Shown here in pieces: positions 1-12,337 of a stretch of DNA of 64,000 nucleotides (positions within the stretch are counted from its first letter, which is position 1; every line of letters begins with the position of its first letter). This DNA comes from Thozetella sp. PMI_491 (Eukaryota > Ascomycota > Sordariomycetes > Chaetosphaeriales > Chaetosphaeriaceae). The notes below the pieces were generated by a model. It ran no database searches. It worked only from the letters and a program-made list of their open reading frames with translations, and was not told the origin of the DNA. The stretch spans positions 870,566 through 934,565 of the forward strand of contig MU270017.1 in assembly GCA_021432635.1 (NCBI GenBank), in the 5' to 3' direction. The position numbers and the translations under genes are program-made.

Positions 1-576
1 GCCAACCGCGACTCGGCCAACAAGGCCAAGTACCAGCAGATCGCTGTGAACCAGTGGAGCTGGTTCAAGGCCAGCGGCATGATTAACAGCAACAACCTAA
101 TCAACGACGGCCTGAACATCAACAGCGACGGCACCTGCACCAACAACGGTCAGAACACATGGTCTTACAACCAGGGCGTGGTGCTCGGCGGCCTCGTCGA
201 GCTCGCCAAGGCCACCGGTAACAGCAGCTACCTGATCCAGGCCGTCACCATCGCCAACGCCGCCCTCACAAAGCTCTCGGACAGCAACGGCATCATACAC
301 GAGAGCGGCAGCTGCGAGCCCAACTGTGGTGGCGACGGCAGCCAGTTCAAGGGCATCTTCATGCGTAACCTGCACTATCTGCAGGTCGCCTCGCCCCACG
401 ACAACTTCAAGAACGCCATCATCAAGAACGCCGATTCCATCTGGAGCACGGACCGCAACGGCAGCAACCAGCTCGGCATCCAGTGGAACGGTCCCGTGAC
501 CGCCGGTGGCGGCCCCAACGCATCGACGCACAGCTCGGCGTTGGATGTCATCGTCGGTGCTGTCGCGGTCGCTTAG
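1..576 (+). CDS. GH76 family glycoside hydrolase (mannanase-like), 3' fragment
   Basis: The reading frame is open from base 1, so the 5' end lies outside the window; only 191 C-terminal residues are visible. The stretch TWSYNQGVVLGGLVEL followed by a Gly/Asn-rich, N-glycosylation-rich region and FKGIFMRNLHYL is typical of GH76 alpha-1,6-mannanases (the Dfg5/Dcw1 group belongs to the same family). Known family members act on alpha-1,6-mannan; Dfg5/Dcw1 types cross-link GPI proteins into the cell wall, while others are secreted. The catalytic Asp pair expected upstream is not in the window. The C-terminus ends in a short hydrophobic stretch (ALDVIVGAVAVA) that is weak for a GPI signal, so a secreted hydrolase is as likely as a wall-anchored one. 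Several Asn-x-Ser/Thr sites fit a secreted protein. The stop is TAG at 574-576. Confidence 0.85.
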   Translation, partial: ANRDSANKAKYQQIAVNQWSWFKASGMINSNNLINDGLNINSDGTCTNNGQNTWSYNQGVVLGGLVELAKATGNSSYLIQAVTIANAALTKLSDSNGIIHESGSCEPNCGGDGSQFKGIFMRNLHYLQVASPHDNFKNAIIKNADSIWSTDRNGSNQLGIQWNGPVTAGGGPNASTHSSALDVIVGAVAVA

Positions 577-1440
577 GCGCTCGCCACACATGGCTTCAAA
601 TACGGATTTGGACAGCAGCATTGGGAGAAAGTAGGCGCATACGGTTGATTTTTTGCATACGAAACACGAAATGACGGAATACCATCGCTTTGAGGAGGCG
701 GGACTTTCTGGGCCAGGGCCACGAGCCTTGGCTTTTGCATGCACTCTATGACGATACAACACCCGCCAACGCAAGAGACGCCCGGCACAGCATATTGCCT
801 GCCTTAACCAAGGCAGTGTTGGAATGAGAATTAACCAACCCCGACCCTAGCATGAGGACTGGGTCGTGGGCAGAGTCATGAATTGTAATGATTAGTGGTG
901 GGCTAGGATTCGGCCCAGATATATAGATATACCTTAGTTGTTTAGCCGTCCCGAGGAAGGGGTTTAAAACATTTGAGCAAAGCGCTCTCACTATCATTTT
1001 TCTTCTTTTGCTTTCGATCCATCACGCTGTGCCTGTCGGTCGCTTAGGTGACGAACTGAACAAGGGGGAAAGCAGGAGAGCGGATAGGCGATGGTGAACA
1101 GAAACCCTAACCCTTCCTATGTATACGCCGTTGCCTTCAGGCACCAACAATTTTGGATTGTGTTTAGCATTCGTTTGCTACTGTTGACTTCATCGATTGG
1201 CCGGGAAATGGGGAAATACGGATGCCTAATCGAGAATCAAGTTCCAGGCATCTCTAGAAATTGTTCAAAAAGGCCAGCACTGGAGAGTCGTCGAGAGTTT
1301 GAACCAACTCTGGCGGCCTTGTAGCCCGAATTTCCATGTGCATCGGACTTCGGTATCGCAACGTCCACTCACCGGCCTCCCCGTCCCTCACTCGTTGAAT
1401 CCCCCACCTACCGCTTGCTTCCGGGCCAAACATCGGCACC
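577..1440. other. Intergenic region between GH76 gene and cofactor D gene
   Basis: There is no supported gene here. The region carries the 3' end of the GH76 transcript and the promoter of the gene starting at 1441. An AT-rich stretch lies at about 918-932 and a telobox-like AAACCCTAACCC lies at 1102-1113, about 330 bases before the ATG. The short ORFs in it show no coding character. Confidence 0.6.
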
Positions 1441-4400
1441 ATGGACGCCCCTGAAGATGATTTGGATATTAAGCTGCAGAAGATCTCGGGCGACCTCACT
1501 GGGGACTTTTACCGGTCCCTTCCGGTCCTCCTAAGAAAACGAGACGGCACGTTACGCTCGCGTGTGCGTTCTCGGGAAGTCTACCGCCTCGCATCTCTGG
1601 TAAAGATATCCGGCACTCGTACCATGCTCTCAGAAGTAATCTGACGCGCAGATCCAAGATCCTAGATCCTTTTCAAGAGCTTCCCCAGCTGCTCGACCCT
1701 CACCTGCCGAAATGGCTGCCTACGCTAGCCGAGGCCTATCTGGAGCACCTTCAGACCCGGCGGCACCATGTGAAGCCACTCTCTCTACGCAGTAATCTGC
1801 TGATGCCGCTCTCCACGGCGATTTGCTTGCTTCTATACACGCTGTGCAAGATCCGCGGCGAAAAAGTGGTCGTGCGCTTTCTTAATGTGGAAGCCAAGTA
1901 CCTCGAGCTGCTGCTTGCCGCCCTCGAGGATGCCGAACGGGCTCACTTGACTGAATCGGTGACGTTCGTCGCGTGGACCTGGCAGGAGAGATACATGGTG
2001 CTTCTGTGGCTGTCCCACTTGATGCTTGCGCCGTTTGACCTGGCGACCATCTCGTCAGCGGGAGTGGAAGAGGACGATATTCCGATGTTCCCCGGGTTCC
2101 GCTGGCCGAAAGGCCTGCCTGGAATTACGATACGGATCATGCCCATCGCGCTCAAGTACCTCGCTTCACCGGGGAAGGAGAGAGATGCCGCGAAGGCCCT
2201 GCTGGTCCGGATCTCGATGCGCAAGGATATGCAGCAGCTCGGCGTCCTCGATGCCTTGGTCCGCTGGGCCTTGTTCACCCTGCGCCCCAACAAAGATGAC
2301 GCCGACCAGACACAATATCGATCGATCGGTGTATTATCCTACCTCGCCGGGGTCCTGCGGTCGTCGCTAGACACTTCGGACATGGACAAGTACATCGTGA
2401 CCATCTTCCAGGCCGTGCACGGCATTGCATCCGACGAGGACTCTGAGTCTAACATGATTTTATCCTCGGCACTTGCAAGGAAGATGACCATCAAACTCCT
2501 GAGGTCAATTGCGGTCCTTATCCTTCGCGATCCGGTCCAGGATATGACTACCACTGAGCTGGTGGAGACGACGATCGGCTATCTCCTAGAGAGGCTTGCC
2601 GACAACGACACCCCGGTCCGGCTTGCGGCCAGCAAAGCACTGAGCATCATCACGCTCAAATTGGATACAGATATGGCTGCACAAGTCGTAGAGGCAGTCC
2701 TCGAGGCCTTGAACCGGAATGTTCTCTGGGTCAAGAACCCACACGACCCAGACGCCGCTCGCTCTCGGGACCTGACCACCGTTGATGCTCTCGAGTGGCA
2801 CGGATTGATGCTGACCCTGTCACATCTGCTCTACCGTCGCTCACCTCCACCGGAGAACCTATCAGACATCATTCTTGCTCTGATCATGGGCCTATCGTTC
2901 GAGCAGAGGAGTGCATCAGGCATCTCCGTTGGCACGAATGTCAGGGACGCTGCTTGCTTCGGTATATGGTCGCTGGGCCGGCGGTATACGACCTCTGAGC
3001 TCCTTGATGTCCCCACGTCTCGGTTTTCAGTTTCCAAGTCAGCCGGAACCAAGGTTTCTGTGCTCCAGATCTTGGCGACCGAGCTCGTCGTTTCGGCATG
3101 CCTAGATCCTGCTGGCAATATCAGGCGGGGTTCGTCCGCCGCGCTACAGGAGCTCATCGGTCGGCACCCAGATACTGTCGAGCAGGGCATCTGGGTAGTG
3201 CAGACGGTAGATTACCACGCAGTTGCTCGGCGATCTAGGGCAATTCAAGATGTGGCAATGGCAGCGACCAAGCTCTCTGCTCAATATGGAGAGGCAATCC
3301 TAGAGGCTCTCCTCGGTTGGAGAGGTACTGGAAACTCTGACGCTGCGGCTAGACGGCCGGCGGGCGCCTCATACGGCGCCATCACTGCAGAGCTCGCAGC
3401 CACTGCAGAGAACTCGCTCCAGAGACTAGTCGACTCGATCGCTCTAATCTTGTACCGTGTCAAGTCTCTGCAGCAGCGGGAAGTTGAGGAGCTCCACGGG
3501 CTGCTTCTGAGCTTCTCCGCCGTCCTGGATTCGCTCCCAGCTATTGCTGAACGTGGGAAGAACGAGGCAAATGGGTCGCAAATGGCAGATTTGGTTTTAC
3601 AGGTCACTTCGGGCTTGTCAATGATTCTCACGAACTGCAAGACAAAGACATATCGACGGCCGGAGTTGGTTGCAGAAGCAGCATGCCGGCTTATCATCTC
3701 GTCCTTTCCGGTACTCCAGACACTTGTGCTAGCGGAAGGCGCCGGGATTAAAGCAGCTGGGCCTGGAGTTTCTCTTGTGTCTGGTCCATCCCTTGTTTCT
3801 AAAACTCGCGGGGCCCAGTTCTCCGAAATCCTTTCTGCCTTGGACAAAGCTATCGCTGCCGGTCACCAACCTGAGGTAAACCTTGTGGGTCTGATTAAAT
3901 CGGTTGTAAACGAGTGGCTGAATCGACAAGAACCCGAAGTTGTTACCACGGCATCTGAGGCCGGCCTCATCATGCTCATGCTTTGTGGTAAGGCGGAGCG
4001 CGAGGAAGTCATCCGAAGATGGGCTGACAACGTCCGCCACCGTTCATCGGCCCGCGTGGGGACCGTGGGTGGCTATTTTGCCGCACTGGCCATGTCTTTC
4101 CCCATACTCTCTATTTCGGAGGACGATGCGGAGACCGGAGCTTCGCTCGTGATCGACACCATCCAGACCCGATGGGTTGGGGACAAGGACATCGAGACTA
4201 GAGTGGCAATTCTGCAGAGCCTGACGGCAAGCGAGTTGCTCAGGCAGAACGCCCCCCTCTTCCTAGACCTCATTGCCGAAGGGTTGGATGACTACTCAAC
4301 CAGCGCACGCGGAGATGTCGGCTCTCATGTTCGACTGGAAGCTATCCGGGCCACCAAGTCTCTGTGGGAAGACCTCAGCTCTGCGTCCCCACAAGGTGCC

Positions 4401-5357
4401 GTCCTACAAGCCTCGGTGTCCAAGCTGTTTCTGCGGATCCTGCGCTTGGCCGCTGAAAAACTCGACCGAGTAAGAGTCGAAGCCCAGTCCGCTGTGCAGA
4501 TTACCTTAGGTACAAGGTGAGTTCTACTACCCAATGCGCACTTCGGTCGAGTTACTAATCGCCCACTCATATGTAGCCACTCCAGCCGACTGGGCACGAC
4601 TACTTTCTCCTCCCAGCCCTACTTTGCCTTCCTGCTCAACCTGCTATCCCAGGACTGGTTGGACCCGGCTATCTCTGACACCGCGAAGGTCTCACCCGAG
4701 GCCTGGATGGATGAGCTCCTGGCCGGCCTGGTTGTCTCGGCCGATACGGGCAACGAGGAGCTCATAATAGCAAGCCGCGGGGCGCTCTGCGACTTCTGCG
4801 AAGCATCGCCCGCAAACCTGAACACAGTGTGCACAGCTATGGCTCGTAACTTAAAGGCTCGCCAGGGGAACGACCGCATTCTAGTGCCTACCCTCGAAGT
4901 CATCGCTTTCTTATTCCGCGCGGGCCTGTTTAGGCGGTGCGTGGACCCAGCACTGGACTATCGTGGGCTCTGTCTACAGGTGCAGAAGGCGGGCTACAAG
5001 ACAGGAAACGTCCGCAAGATCGAGGCGTGCATCAGGGTCTACGGTGCCATTGCGGCCGGAGGCGCAGACGACGGGAAGACAGAGGAGAGCCAGGGAGGAC
5101 AACGGCGACGCGAGGGACAGCTAGAAGCGCGCAAGAGACTCGGGGCGCTCATGTTCCACCCTTGGCCCCGTATACGGACCTCCGTCGTCGACGAGCTGTG
5201 GGGCCTCACAGCCGGTCCCGGTGGAGACGGGGACGGGGACGGGATAGGGGCTGCGTCTAGGGGCTCGGCTGCTGCCGACAGCCTGAAGGGTGTGGACTGG
5301 GGGAAGGCTGAAAAGGGGGCCCTCCGATCGCTGGTTGAGGCGCTGGATCTCTGCTGA
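1441..5357 (+). CDS. Tubulin-folding cofactor D (beta-tubulin cofactor, TBCD/Alp1/Cin1)
   Basis: I infer join(1441..1599, 1659..4516, 4577..5357), 1265 aa. Cofactor D takes beta-tubulin from the folding pathway and, with cofactors C and E, assembles the alpha/beta dimer in the cytosol. Visible signatures are FQELPQLLDPHL just after the first intron, KIRGEKVVVRFLN near residue 117, the WLSHLMLAPFDL segment, a long run of HEAT-like helical repeats, and AAEKLDRVRVEA near residue 985, which opens the C-terminal cofactor D domain. The length agrees with the roughly 1190-residue human protein. Intron 1 (1600-1658) uses GTAAAG and an AAG acceptor: a CAG at 1649-1651 lies closer to the CTGAC branch and would break the frame. 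Intron 2 (4517-4576) has GTGAGT and a CTAAT branch. The start has a CACCATGG context. The last 60 residues are Gly/Asp-rich and poorly conserved-looking. Confidence 0.92.
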
Positions 5358-8021
5358 CGGTGCATGCTGGGAGTTACATCAACCGCAGCACTGAGCAATG
5401 CACAGCTCTGTTGGAAGACAATGCATGAAGATGCGGTGGACGGGGCTGGGGAGAAGCTAGGAGGAGCACTGCGCAGACCGCCTTTTCGCACCGCGCGTGG
5501 ATCTCGGCTTGTGTTTGCATCCACAGCATTATCTGGTCGTTTTGTGTCATAAGCATCCGAGTTGATCATAAAAGCGTATCCGCAGATCCTGAGGCACACC
5601 ATGCCATGTGACCACCAGGCCAAGTGCCGGGGCCAATGGGCTCTACTGGGCGGTGGCCCGTTCTCCATTCGTCATCCCTTGAGGCTTTTGAACGGCCAGC
5701 CGCGGCTTGGCGGTGCGCCTCTCTTTGTCGCCCCGATCTGGCACGAAAACGGCCGAGCTGAATGGCCATGTTGCTTCCCTGCACCCCCCTAACTTGCCTG
5801 TCTTGGCGTGTCTATCTGCCCCCAGCAAGCCCCGTCCACGTCTACGGCGGAGTTGCGCAACATCCGCGGACTATGACTCTCCCCAACGAGCAAGAGGGCC
5901 GACCCGATCCTGTTCAGGGACTCGTATTTCACATGGCGCCCATGTCCCTCCCTTAGGGGACAAGCGCGCTGATGCGTCCTGTGGTAACGCCCAGCCTTCA
6001 GCCCCACCCGGATCTGAACGAGTCTTGCCGCGGAGAGGCTATCGTCTGTTTGTCAGATTTGGGGGGAGGGGTCTTGCCACTTAACCATGAACATCGGAAA
6101 TGGGCTCGCGGCGCATGATGTGCAGGGCGAGGGGGTCCCCTTGCCTTGTCTAAACGAGCCTCTCCCCCCACGAGAGGCTGCCACAATATTCCACTACAGG
6201 GGCGGGCGTGACCACCAGCCGAGCGAGCCAATGTACTCCGTAATTTCCATGCGTTGGACTTTTGATAATTAGCTGAGCAGAGCCCCCTCCTCCCCCCTCT
6301 CTCTCTTCCCTCTAGCGGGCCAAAAAGCAAACCAGTTATCCGCTTGAATCACCCCAGAGGGAGCGGGACTCCGCGAGTCGAGGGCCAGCACCCCAGCCGT
6401 GCTTCTCCCATGCAAAACATTGGTCTTGTTTGGAGGAGGGCCATGCAAGTCCATTCCCACCATACAGAAGGTGAGTTGCGGCCAACCCACCAGGCGAGCT
6501 GTCGATGCTTGGACTGGCCAGCCGCCCGCCCCCAAATCCAGGACCCTTTTCGGTGCATGGTGCGATTGCACAACATCTCGGCGCCCCCGGGGCGGCTTTG
6601 CCCCTCGAATGGGATTTCTTTTGCGATCTTGCACGCCTCGTGGCTACTGCAGCATGTACACTCCGGGCAAAGACTCCTGTGGAGGAGGATTTTAGCCCGC
6701 TCGATCCGATTTCTAGAAACATTCCTGTCTCGCTTGGTGGTCTCATAGTCCAGCCCTCCCCCACCTCCCCCTGGCACACCAGCCGCCTACACCCGTGCAG
6801 TTTCCACGTGTGAAGCTGGTCGTCATCCAAGGGTCTAAGTGTGGAATCTGGACGGCTAGGTTAGATTGCCATGTTTTACCCTAGCGAACCCCTCCCGTCA
6901 ACCCGGCAGCGGCCACTGGACCAGGGAAGACCCGTCGTTTTGCTCTGAAGGCAGAGAGCCAACGCCCAGGCGCCCTTGGGTTCTCATTCCCCGACCTGGA
7001 CCAAGTCGCCGAAGTGACGCGCCACATGGGTCCATTGAATTTCTTTGTCCGAGGTTGAGATGCTGCACGCCTCACAAGAGAACATGGTAGCACCGAGACA
7101 GGGCCTCAAACTCTGGGCCAGCGCCCATTAATACTATGTACATATTGTACCTTGGAGGGGGGGGGGGGTTTCATGCTTGCTTGCCTCCAACGGAGGGCCA
7201 AGGCTTGGGCCGTCTGACGACGACGCACAAGATCCAATATCGGTAAGTCGGGGGGATGGGCGGGAAGCTAATATCTGGGGTTGTAATCCGACGGCGCGAC
7301 TGCAATTCGAGACAAGCACTGCAAACCTCCCTCCCCAGCTGGCTGACGCCTCATGGATATTAACTCTCCCACTCGGGGGGCGATCGAGAGACGCGCATTC
7401 AGACGCTTATCAAGGCGGGAGGGGAGGTGCACGAGCAGACATGCCTGCCCTTTTCCCCCTCCGCATTTGTGCTAGAGGCTACGGCTAGATCCCGTGCCTG
7501 TTCCCCGAATTGGAACTTGGAGACTGGTAGGATAATCCTCCGCCCGTCGCTGGCGTTGCACTGGCGAACGGGCCGGAACCGCAGCGGACCTTGCCTAGAG
7601 CAGGAGCCTAGTGTCACGATCGTGGGAAGAGATAAAGCTCCGTGGCGCGCGCCCCGGATCGTACTATGTAGGCCGCGTTCCGCACCGTTGTGCATTGTTC
7701 GGGCATGTGAGTTTGCTTGGAGGGCCTCGTGTGCGACTCCGCAAGCGTTTCCGGATGGGAGAACGGGTATTGGCGAGAGCTGTTGTTTCCCCTGAGCGTC
7801 CGTTCAAACGGCGTACCCGCCCATGTCGTCAGCTCGCAAGTAATCCCCGTCTAGAGGTGGTCTCGAGCCGTGCCGTGACAGGTCGGCCGAGGTTAGCGGC
7901 CGAGGCACAGCGATCGAGGCGGTGTGGCCCACACTTACATGCACACAAGTTCTACATTAGGTGGTCTGGCAATGCGTTGGTGGGTGGCAGGATGAACGGC
8001 AACGGCTTCGGACGATGCAAG

Positions 8022-8146
8022 TCAGACGGAAGGAGGGGGGGAGAAAAGGGGGGTGGGGGAGAGGGGATGGGGGGAAGCAGGGCAGGGGTGCGTGTGGGAG
8101 AACAGAGAGAAGGAAGCAACAGGGGAGGAGAAGGTGCTTTTCGGCA
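8022..8146 (+). repeat. Purine-rich, G-run-rich tract
   Basis: The plus strand is almost entirely A/G for about 120 bases, with many runs of three or more G close together. Such tracts can form triplex or G-quadruplex structures; here this is inferred from composition only. Confidence 0.7.
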
Positions 8147-9130
8147 GTGAATGCAGATGTGGTCGAATCGAAGTCGAAGGGTTGCCGCAGTGTTGTTTCC
8201 ACGTTCTCTGCATTCTGCATGGTCCTTCGCTACTGCATTTCCGACTGGATGTGACAGGACAAGCCGAAAGGCCCGCGCCGGCTGCTTGTCCATTCGTGAG
8301 GGACTCCGTGTTGGCACAATACAATGCAACAACCACGCTCAGTGCGGAAGGCAGCCAATGGCTGTAGGACCTATCACTTTTTCTTTTCTTTTCTTTGCCC
8401 TCTCCTCTTCCAGGTACCTCCATCCTGTGGGCAGGACGATTTCGAATCGGTCCATTGAGTCAGGGGGTTCATTCCCTGGCAAGTCAAGGCGCATCCTATT
8501 GAAGGGCTAATTAACAGCGCCATTATAGGCACTTGGGCATATCTCTCCGTTGTTTTTTTAGCTTGTACTTTATGGGCGTCGCGTTTCGTTTGCTCGACGG
8601 AGGCCAATATGCACCTATCCCGCTGGCCGACCAGATGGTACTAATTCCTGCCTCTTATTATTACATAGCAGCCACAGCATTTCTCTTCCAGGCTCCCCCA
8701 GGCTCGCCAGCCCGTGGATATCCCGATGCCACGCAGGCGCTGTTGGTTGGCCCTGCCGGCGCCCACGAGACCAGTTTTGCTCCAGATGGCTGCCACCCGA
8801 CCCCGGTGCAGACGGCCATGCCCCCTTCGCCCCCGTGTCCGTCCCGCGATGAGCTAAGCGCTGATTGGGGCTGCCCTCCCAGGGCCTCAAATCACAACAC
8901 CCCTTTGGCGCCGGGATCTCGGAGTGTCACAAAAAACAAGAGACGTCGCCCAAATAATGCAGGCACTTGAGGCCCGCGCACCGGTCGCCAAATCCGTACA
9001 TCTGCTCCGTGCCTCAGCGAAGCGACGTGGCAGAGGGAGACCATGGTATGGTATGATAGTAGGGTGACGAAACCTGCAAAACATCGCAAGTTGCAGCGGC
9101 GCCGAGCAATGGCCCCTCGGTCGCGGGCTT

Positions 9131-9160
9131 CTCACAGGTCCTCGCAGGTCCTCGCAGGTC
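9131..9160 (+). repeat. Tandem decamer, three copies
   Basis: Three adjacent copies of CTCGCAGGTC occur; the first differs at one base (CTCACAGGTC). No function is evident. Confidence 0.8.
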
Positions 9161-9357
9161 CTTGGGCCTTCCTTCGTCAGCAGCCCGGCGGTTGGGCGAA
9201 TGCCCTGCCATCAATGGCACCCTCGCCGCCGTCGTGCCCTCGGTCTAGATGCAGCAGGGCCGAATGGTGGCTCTTGCGCACCCTACATACATGGCCAGAG
9301 CCGCACATGTTTGTCTTTACTGGCCCCTCTTCTCACGCTTAGGGGGGGGGGGGGGGG

Positions 9358-9392
9358 AGAAGGCAGCAGGCGAAGCGTTGCCGCCTTTTTAT
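9358..9392 (+). repeat. Left copy of 35-bp sequence flanking the N gap
   Basis: This 35-bp sequence, which begins AGAAGGCAGCAGG and ends CCGCCTTTTTAT, abuts the N run on its left. It is identical to 9537-9571 on the right side. A run of 16 G precedes it. Confidence 0.95.
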
Positions 9393-9522
9393 NNNNNNNN
9401 NNNNNNNNNNNNNNNNNNNNNNNNNNNNNNNNNNNNNNNNNNNNNNNNNNNNNNNNNNNNNNNNNNNNNNNNNNNNNNNNNNNNNNNNNNNNNNNNNNNN
9501 NNNNNNNNNNNNNNNNNNNNNN
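9393..9522. other. Assembly gap (130 N)
   Basis: The bases from 9393 to 9522 are all N. The flanks carry the same 35-bp sequence and G-rich runs, which suggests that two contig ends overlapping at a poly-G tract were not merged. Confidence 0.97.
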
Positions 9523-9536
9523 GGGGGGCGGGTGGT

Positions 9537-9571
9537 AGAAGGCAGCAGGCGAAGCGTTGCCGCCTTTTTAT
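9537..9571 (+). repeat. Right copy of 35-bp sequence flanking the N gap
   Basis: It is identical to 9358-9392 and lies 14 bases right of the gap, after a G-rich stretch (GGGGGGCGGGTGGT). Confidence 0.95.
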
Positions 9572-11723
9572 AGAGCGACTAAGAGAGGTCGATATCTGAG
9601 GGCAAAGTACAGTACAGTGGGCTACAGGCTGTCCTGCTGCCCTCCCACACACAGCCAGGTCGACGGTTAGGAACCCTCGTAATTAGTTTCCGGCCCCTCG
9701 CTCGGTGGCTCAGTGACGCTGTGGCTCTGTGGGGGGACGAACAAGTAGCCTAGAGAAGACTGACACGGAAAAGTGGGGTTTAACTCGCAAAGTCGCGAAT
9801 TCCGTACGGTGACGTGACCCCGATACAGGCATTGAAACACCCCGCATTTACTTAAGAGCCACTGACCAGAGAACCAACGTCGATCATGAACGTGGGGGGG
9901 CTTTGGCTAGCGCCTCGTCACCCGTCTCGCTAACTGCTTGTACCGTTTCGTGCCGACTTGTTGTCCAACCGAATTTCTTGTTTCTCGCCCTGTCTCGACG
10001 CATCCCAATGTCTCTCTCGGGCGAGACGGCCGAGCTTCGCGGCAAGTTGGCTTTTTTTTTCTTTTCTTTCTTGCTCCTTTCAAACCGGCTACCTACATGA
10101 GGAGGTATCAGGTACGGTTGGGAAGGGCTCAAGCACACGGACGGTCTGTCGGTTGAATGTGGTTCCTCAGTTCCTGGACGGAGGAGCGATGCGACCTCTC
10201 GCGGAACATCTGCCACACAAGCACACAAGGTGGGTGGGAGCGAGGGCTTGGACGATCTCGCCGGCCGCGGCTGCATCCGCCGGGACGTGCCTATTGATTC
10301 CGCATTTTCACCGTCAGCGCCCAGATCCGTGTGCCCCATGTCATGTGTGCCGCGCTGTCGTGCGCAAAACAAAAATAAAAGAAATACGAAGCGGCCAAGT
10401 AGCTTGCTCTGCTGCTCCCAATCTCTGGCCCTCTGCCCAAGGGCATTTTGGCAGCCAGCTCGAGACCCTGTCCTGTCGGGGCTATAGCAGAGCATTGCAT
10501 GTCATAACTTCTTCGGGGCTTCCAATGGCTTCCACAGCAGCAGCAATCTCGCTTTTTGGGGGGTGACCGGGGGGAGGAAAGGGCGGCCTAGGGGCCTAAT
10601 GTGCGGAGATTTTGCCCTTCTATTTCCTGCTCATGGCCCTGGCTTGCCTGGCTACCCACGCATGGCAAGCATGGTGTAGGAGTGTAGGAATGGCAACGCA
10701 TAGCGTCAGCTCTCTAACCTGATGCTCGTTCTCGCTTTGCTCGCATTGTCGTTTACTGCTTGCGCCACCCCTTACGATCTGCCTGCCCACAAACGCTTCA
10801 GGGCTGGGTGTGTTTTGTGCCATGGTGAACCGGGCGCCACTCGGTTCTGAAAAGATGTTGCAGGGGGCACGGATCATGGTCTGTGATCCCCGCAGTGCTG
10901 CGTGCCAACCCCCTTGTCGCTCCCCCACCCGCCTCTGGCCTGGGCGGCAACTAGCCATTTTTTCGAGTGTCGGAATGCAGTATTCGAGGCGGCAATCCGG
11001 TCGAGGGGCATGAGCAGCCCATTAAACGCTGCGTTTGTCCATTTCGCGCGATGCTCATGGAATTGACGCAGCGCAGCCGAGAACCTCGTCGACCTGGCCC
11101 CTGAGGCAGCGAGGCGCCGGTCTAGTCGGTGAGCGGACGCGCGCGAGCCTCGTTGCTCTGGAATGATGCACCGCTATCAAACCGGACCTCGGGGAGATCT
11201 CCCGGCAGACATCAAGACGATGAGGTGGCAAGCATGAAGCTAAGGCGCATCAGCAGGCATGGAGCCCTTGGAGGATGACCCAGCTGTGGGCCGCCATGCT
11301 ACTATGCCCTTCCCCGAGCGGACACGGCGGGCAAGTACCGCACGTATTGACCAAGGGCGATTGCAAAAGGACGCACCAACACGCAGCAGCGTCGGGCGAT
11401 GCGCGCACGAGGACTCTCCGGCTGGCAAGAACTTGTGCGTATTTGTAGCGCTCTCGCTCTGTATGGAGGGAGGCAGTGTCCGGCACATCTGCATGTGGGG
11501 TACTGCAAGCTGCCGTGTAGCGCCGGTCGGTTCTGATCGACATGCATCTAGCGGCCATATGCACAAAGTCGCTCCTCTCTGTACTGCGATAGCCGGTCGG
11601 AACGCGGAACCAGGCGAGTTGTAGGTACTTTGGGTACGGTTATTTAGGTACCACCTCACGTCGAGGCCCCCCCTGGGTACCCAAGGTACCGTACCTTCGC
11701 CCCGCGAGCCTCCTTCCCTTTTC

Positions 11724-11737
11724 ATACTCCGGAGTAT
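11724..11737. promoter_or_regulatory. Perfect 14-bp palindrome
   Basis: ATACTCCGGAGTAT is its own reverse complement. It lies about 870 bases upstream of the ATG at 12610, at the edge of a pyrimidine-rich stretch. The CCG/CGG core in inverted orientation resembles sites of zinc-cluster regulators, but no binder can be named. Confidence 0.4.
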
Positions 11738-12238
11738 CTCCTCGTGGTCGCTTCTCCTCCTCCCCGCCTACTACTCTCTTCCTTCTCTCCCAAATAAAAA
11801 AAAAGATCCCCTCTCAATTGAGACCCTCGCCCTCGAGTTATCGAAAGGACGCAAGGATCTGGCCTGTTTGCTGGCCTCTCCACGTGTTTCTCGTCTTCCT
11901 TACCGCTCTCATATCCTCCGCTTGCCTCCCCGGCCCCTCCGAGACCTGTCACGGAGCCAAAGAGTGGGCGACGGCGGACGGGAGCTTGTCCGTTAGCCGC
12001 AGATCAAACCCACCGCATTTTCCTTGGCCTAAGCCTACGTAGCGCACAGCAAGAAATCCCACGCCCGCCAGAGCGCCACAGCCCGCCGCTTCAGCAAGGG
12101 AGGTCTACTGGAGGTCGACTAAAAAAGGTCCCCTGTCCTCGCACTGCATTTGTTTTGCTCCCCCCCGTTCATCCCAAGCACCGACGCACCACCACAGCGT
12201 CGACACCACAAGGACACCGCAAGAGAGCCATCCGGTAC

Positions 12239-12337
12239 ATGTCTGCAACCCCGATCGCACTGGCTGAAGCCCTTTTACTGTCGGCTTCTTGCTCTTGCGA
12301 GACCTCTCTCCACCGCGCCCGCCATTCCCTCCTTTGA
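12239..12337 (+). promoter_or_regulatory. Possible upstream ORF in the leader of the 12610 gene
   Basis: A 32-codon ATG-started frame ends in TGA 272 bases before the main ATG at 12610. It matters only if the transcript starts upstream of 12239. The pyrimidine-rich leader and the absence of a clear closer promoter make that possible but unproven. Confidence 0.3.

Noticed and set aside
1600..1651. Shorter intron ending at the CAG 1649-1651 in cofactor D
   Set aside because: It would shift the frame and lose LDPFQELPQLLDPHL; the AAG at 1656-1658 keeps the frame and leaves a normal branch-to-acceptor distance.
8430..8450. GATTTCGAATC sequence resembling a tRNA B-box
   Set aside because: It has an extra T relative to the consensus and no A-box or paired stems nearby.
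9884..10495. 203-codon minus-strand ORF near the gap
   Set aside because: It overlaps a 202-codon ORF on the other strand and has low-complexity composition with no family resemblance; no intron-exon context supports it.
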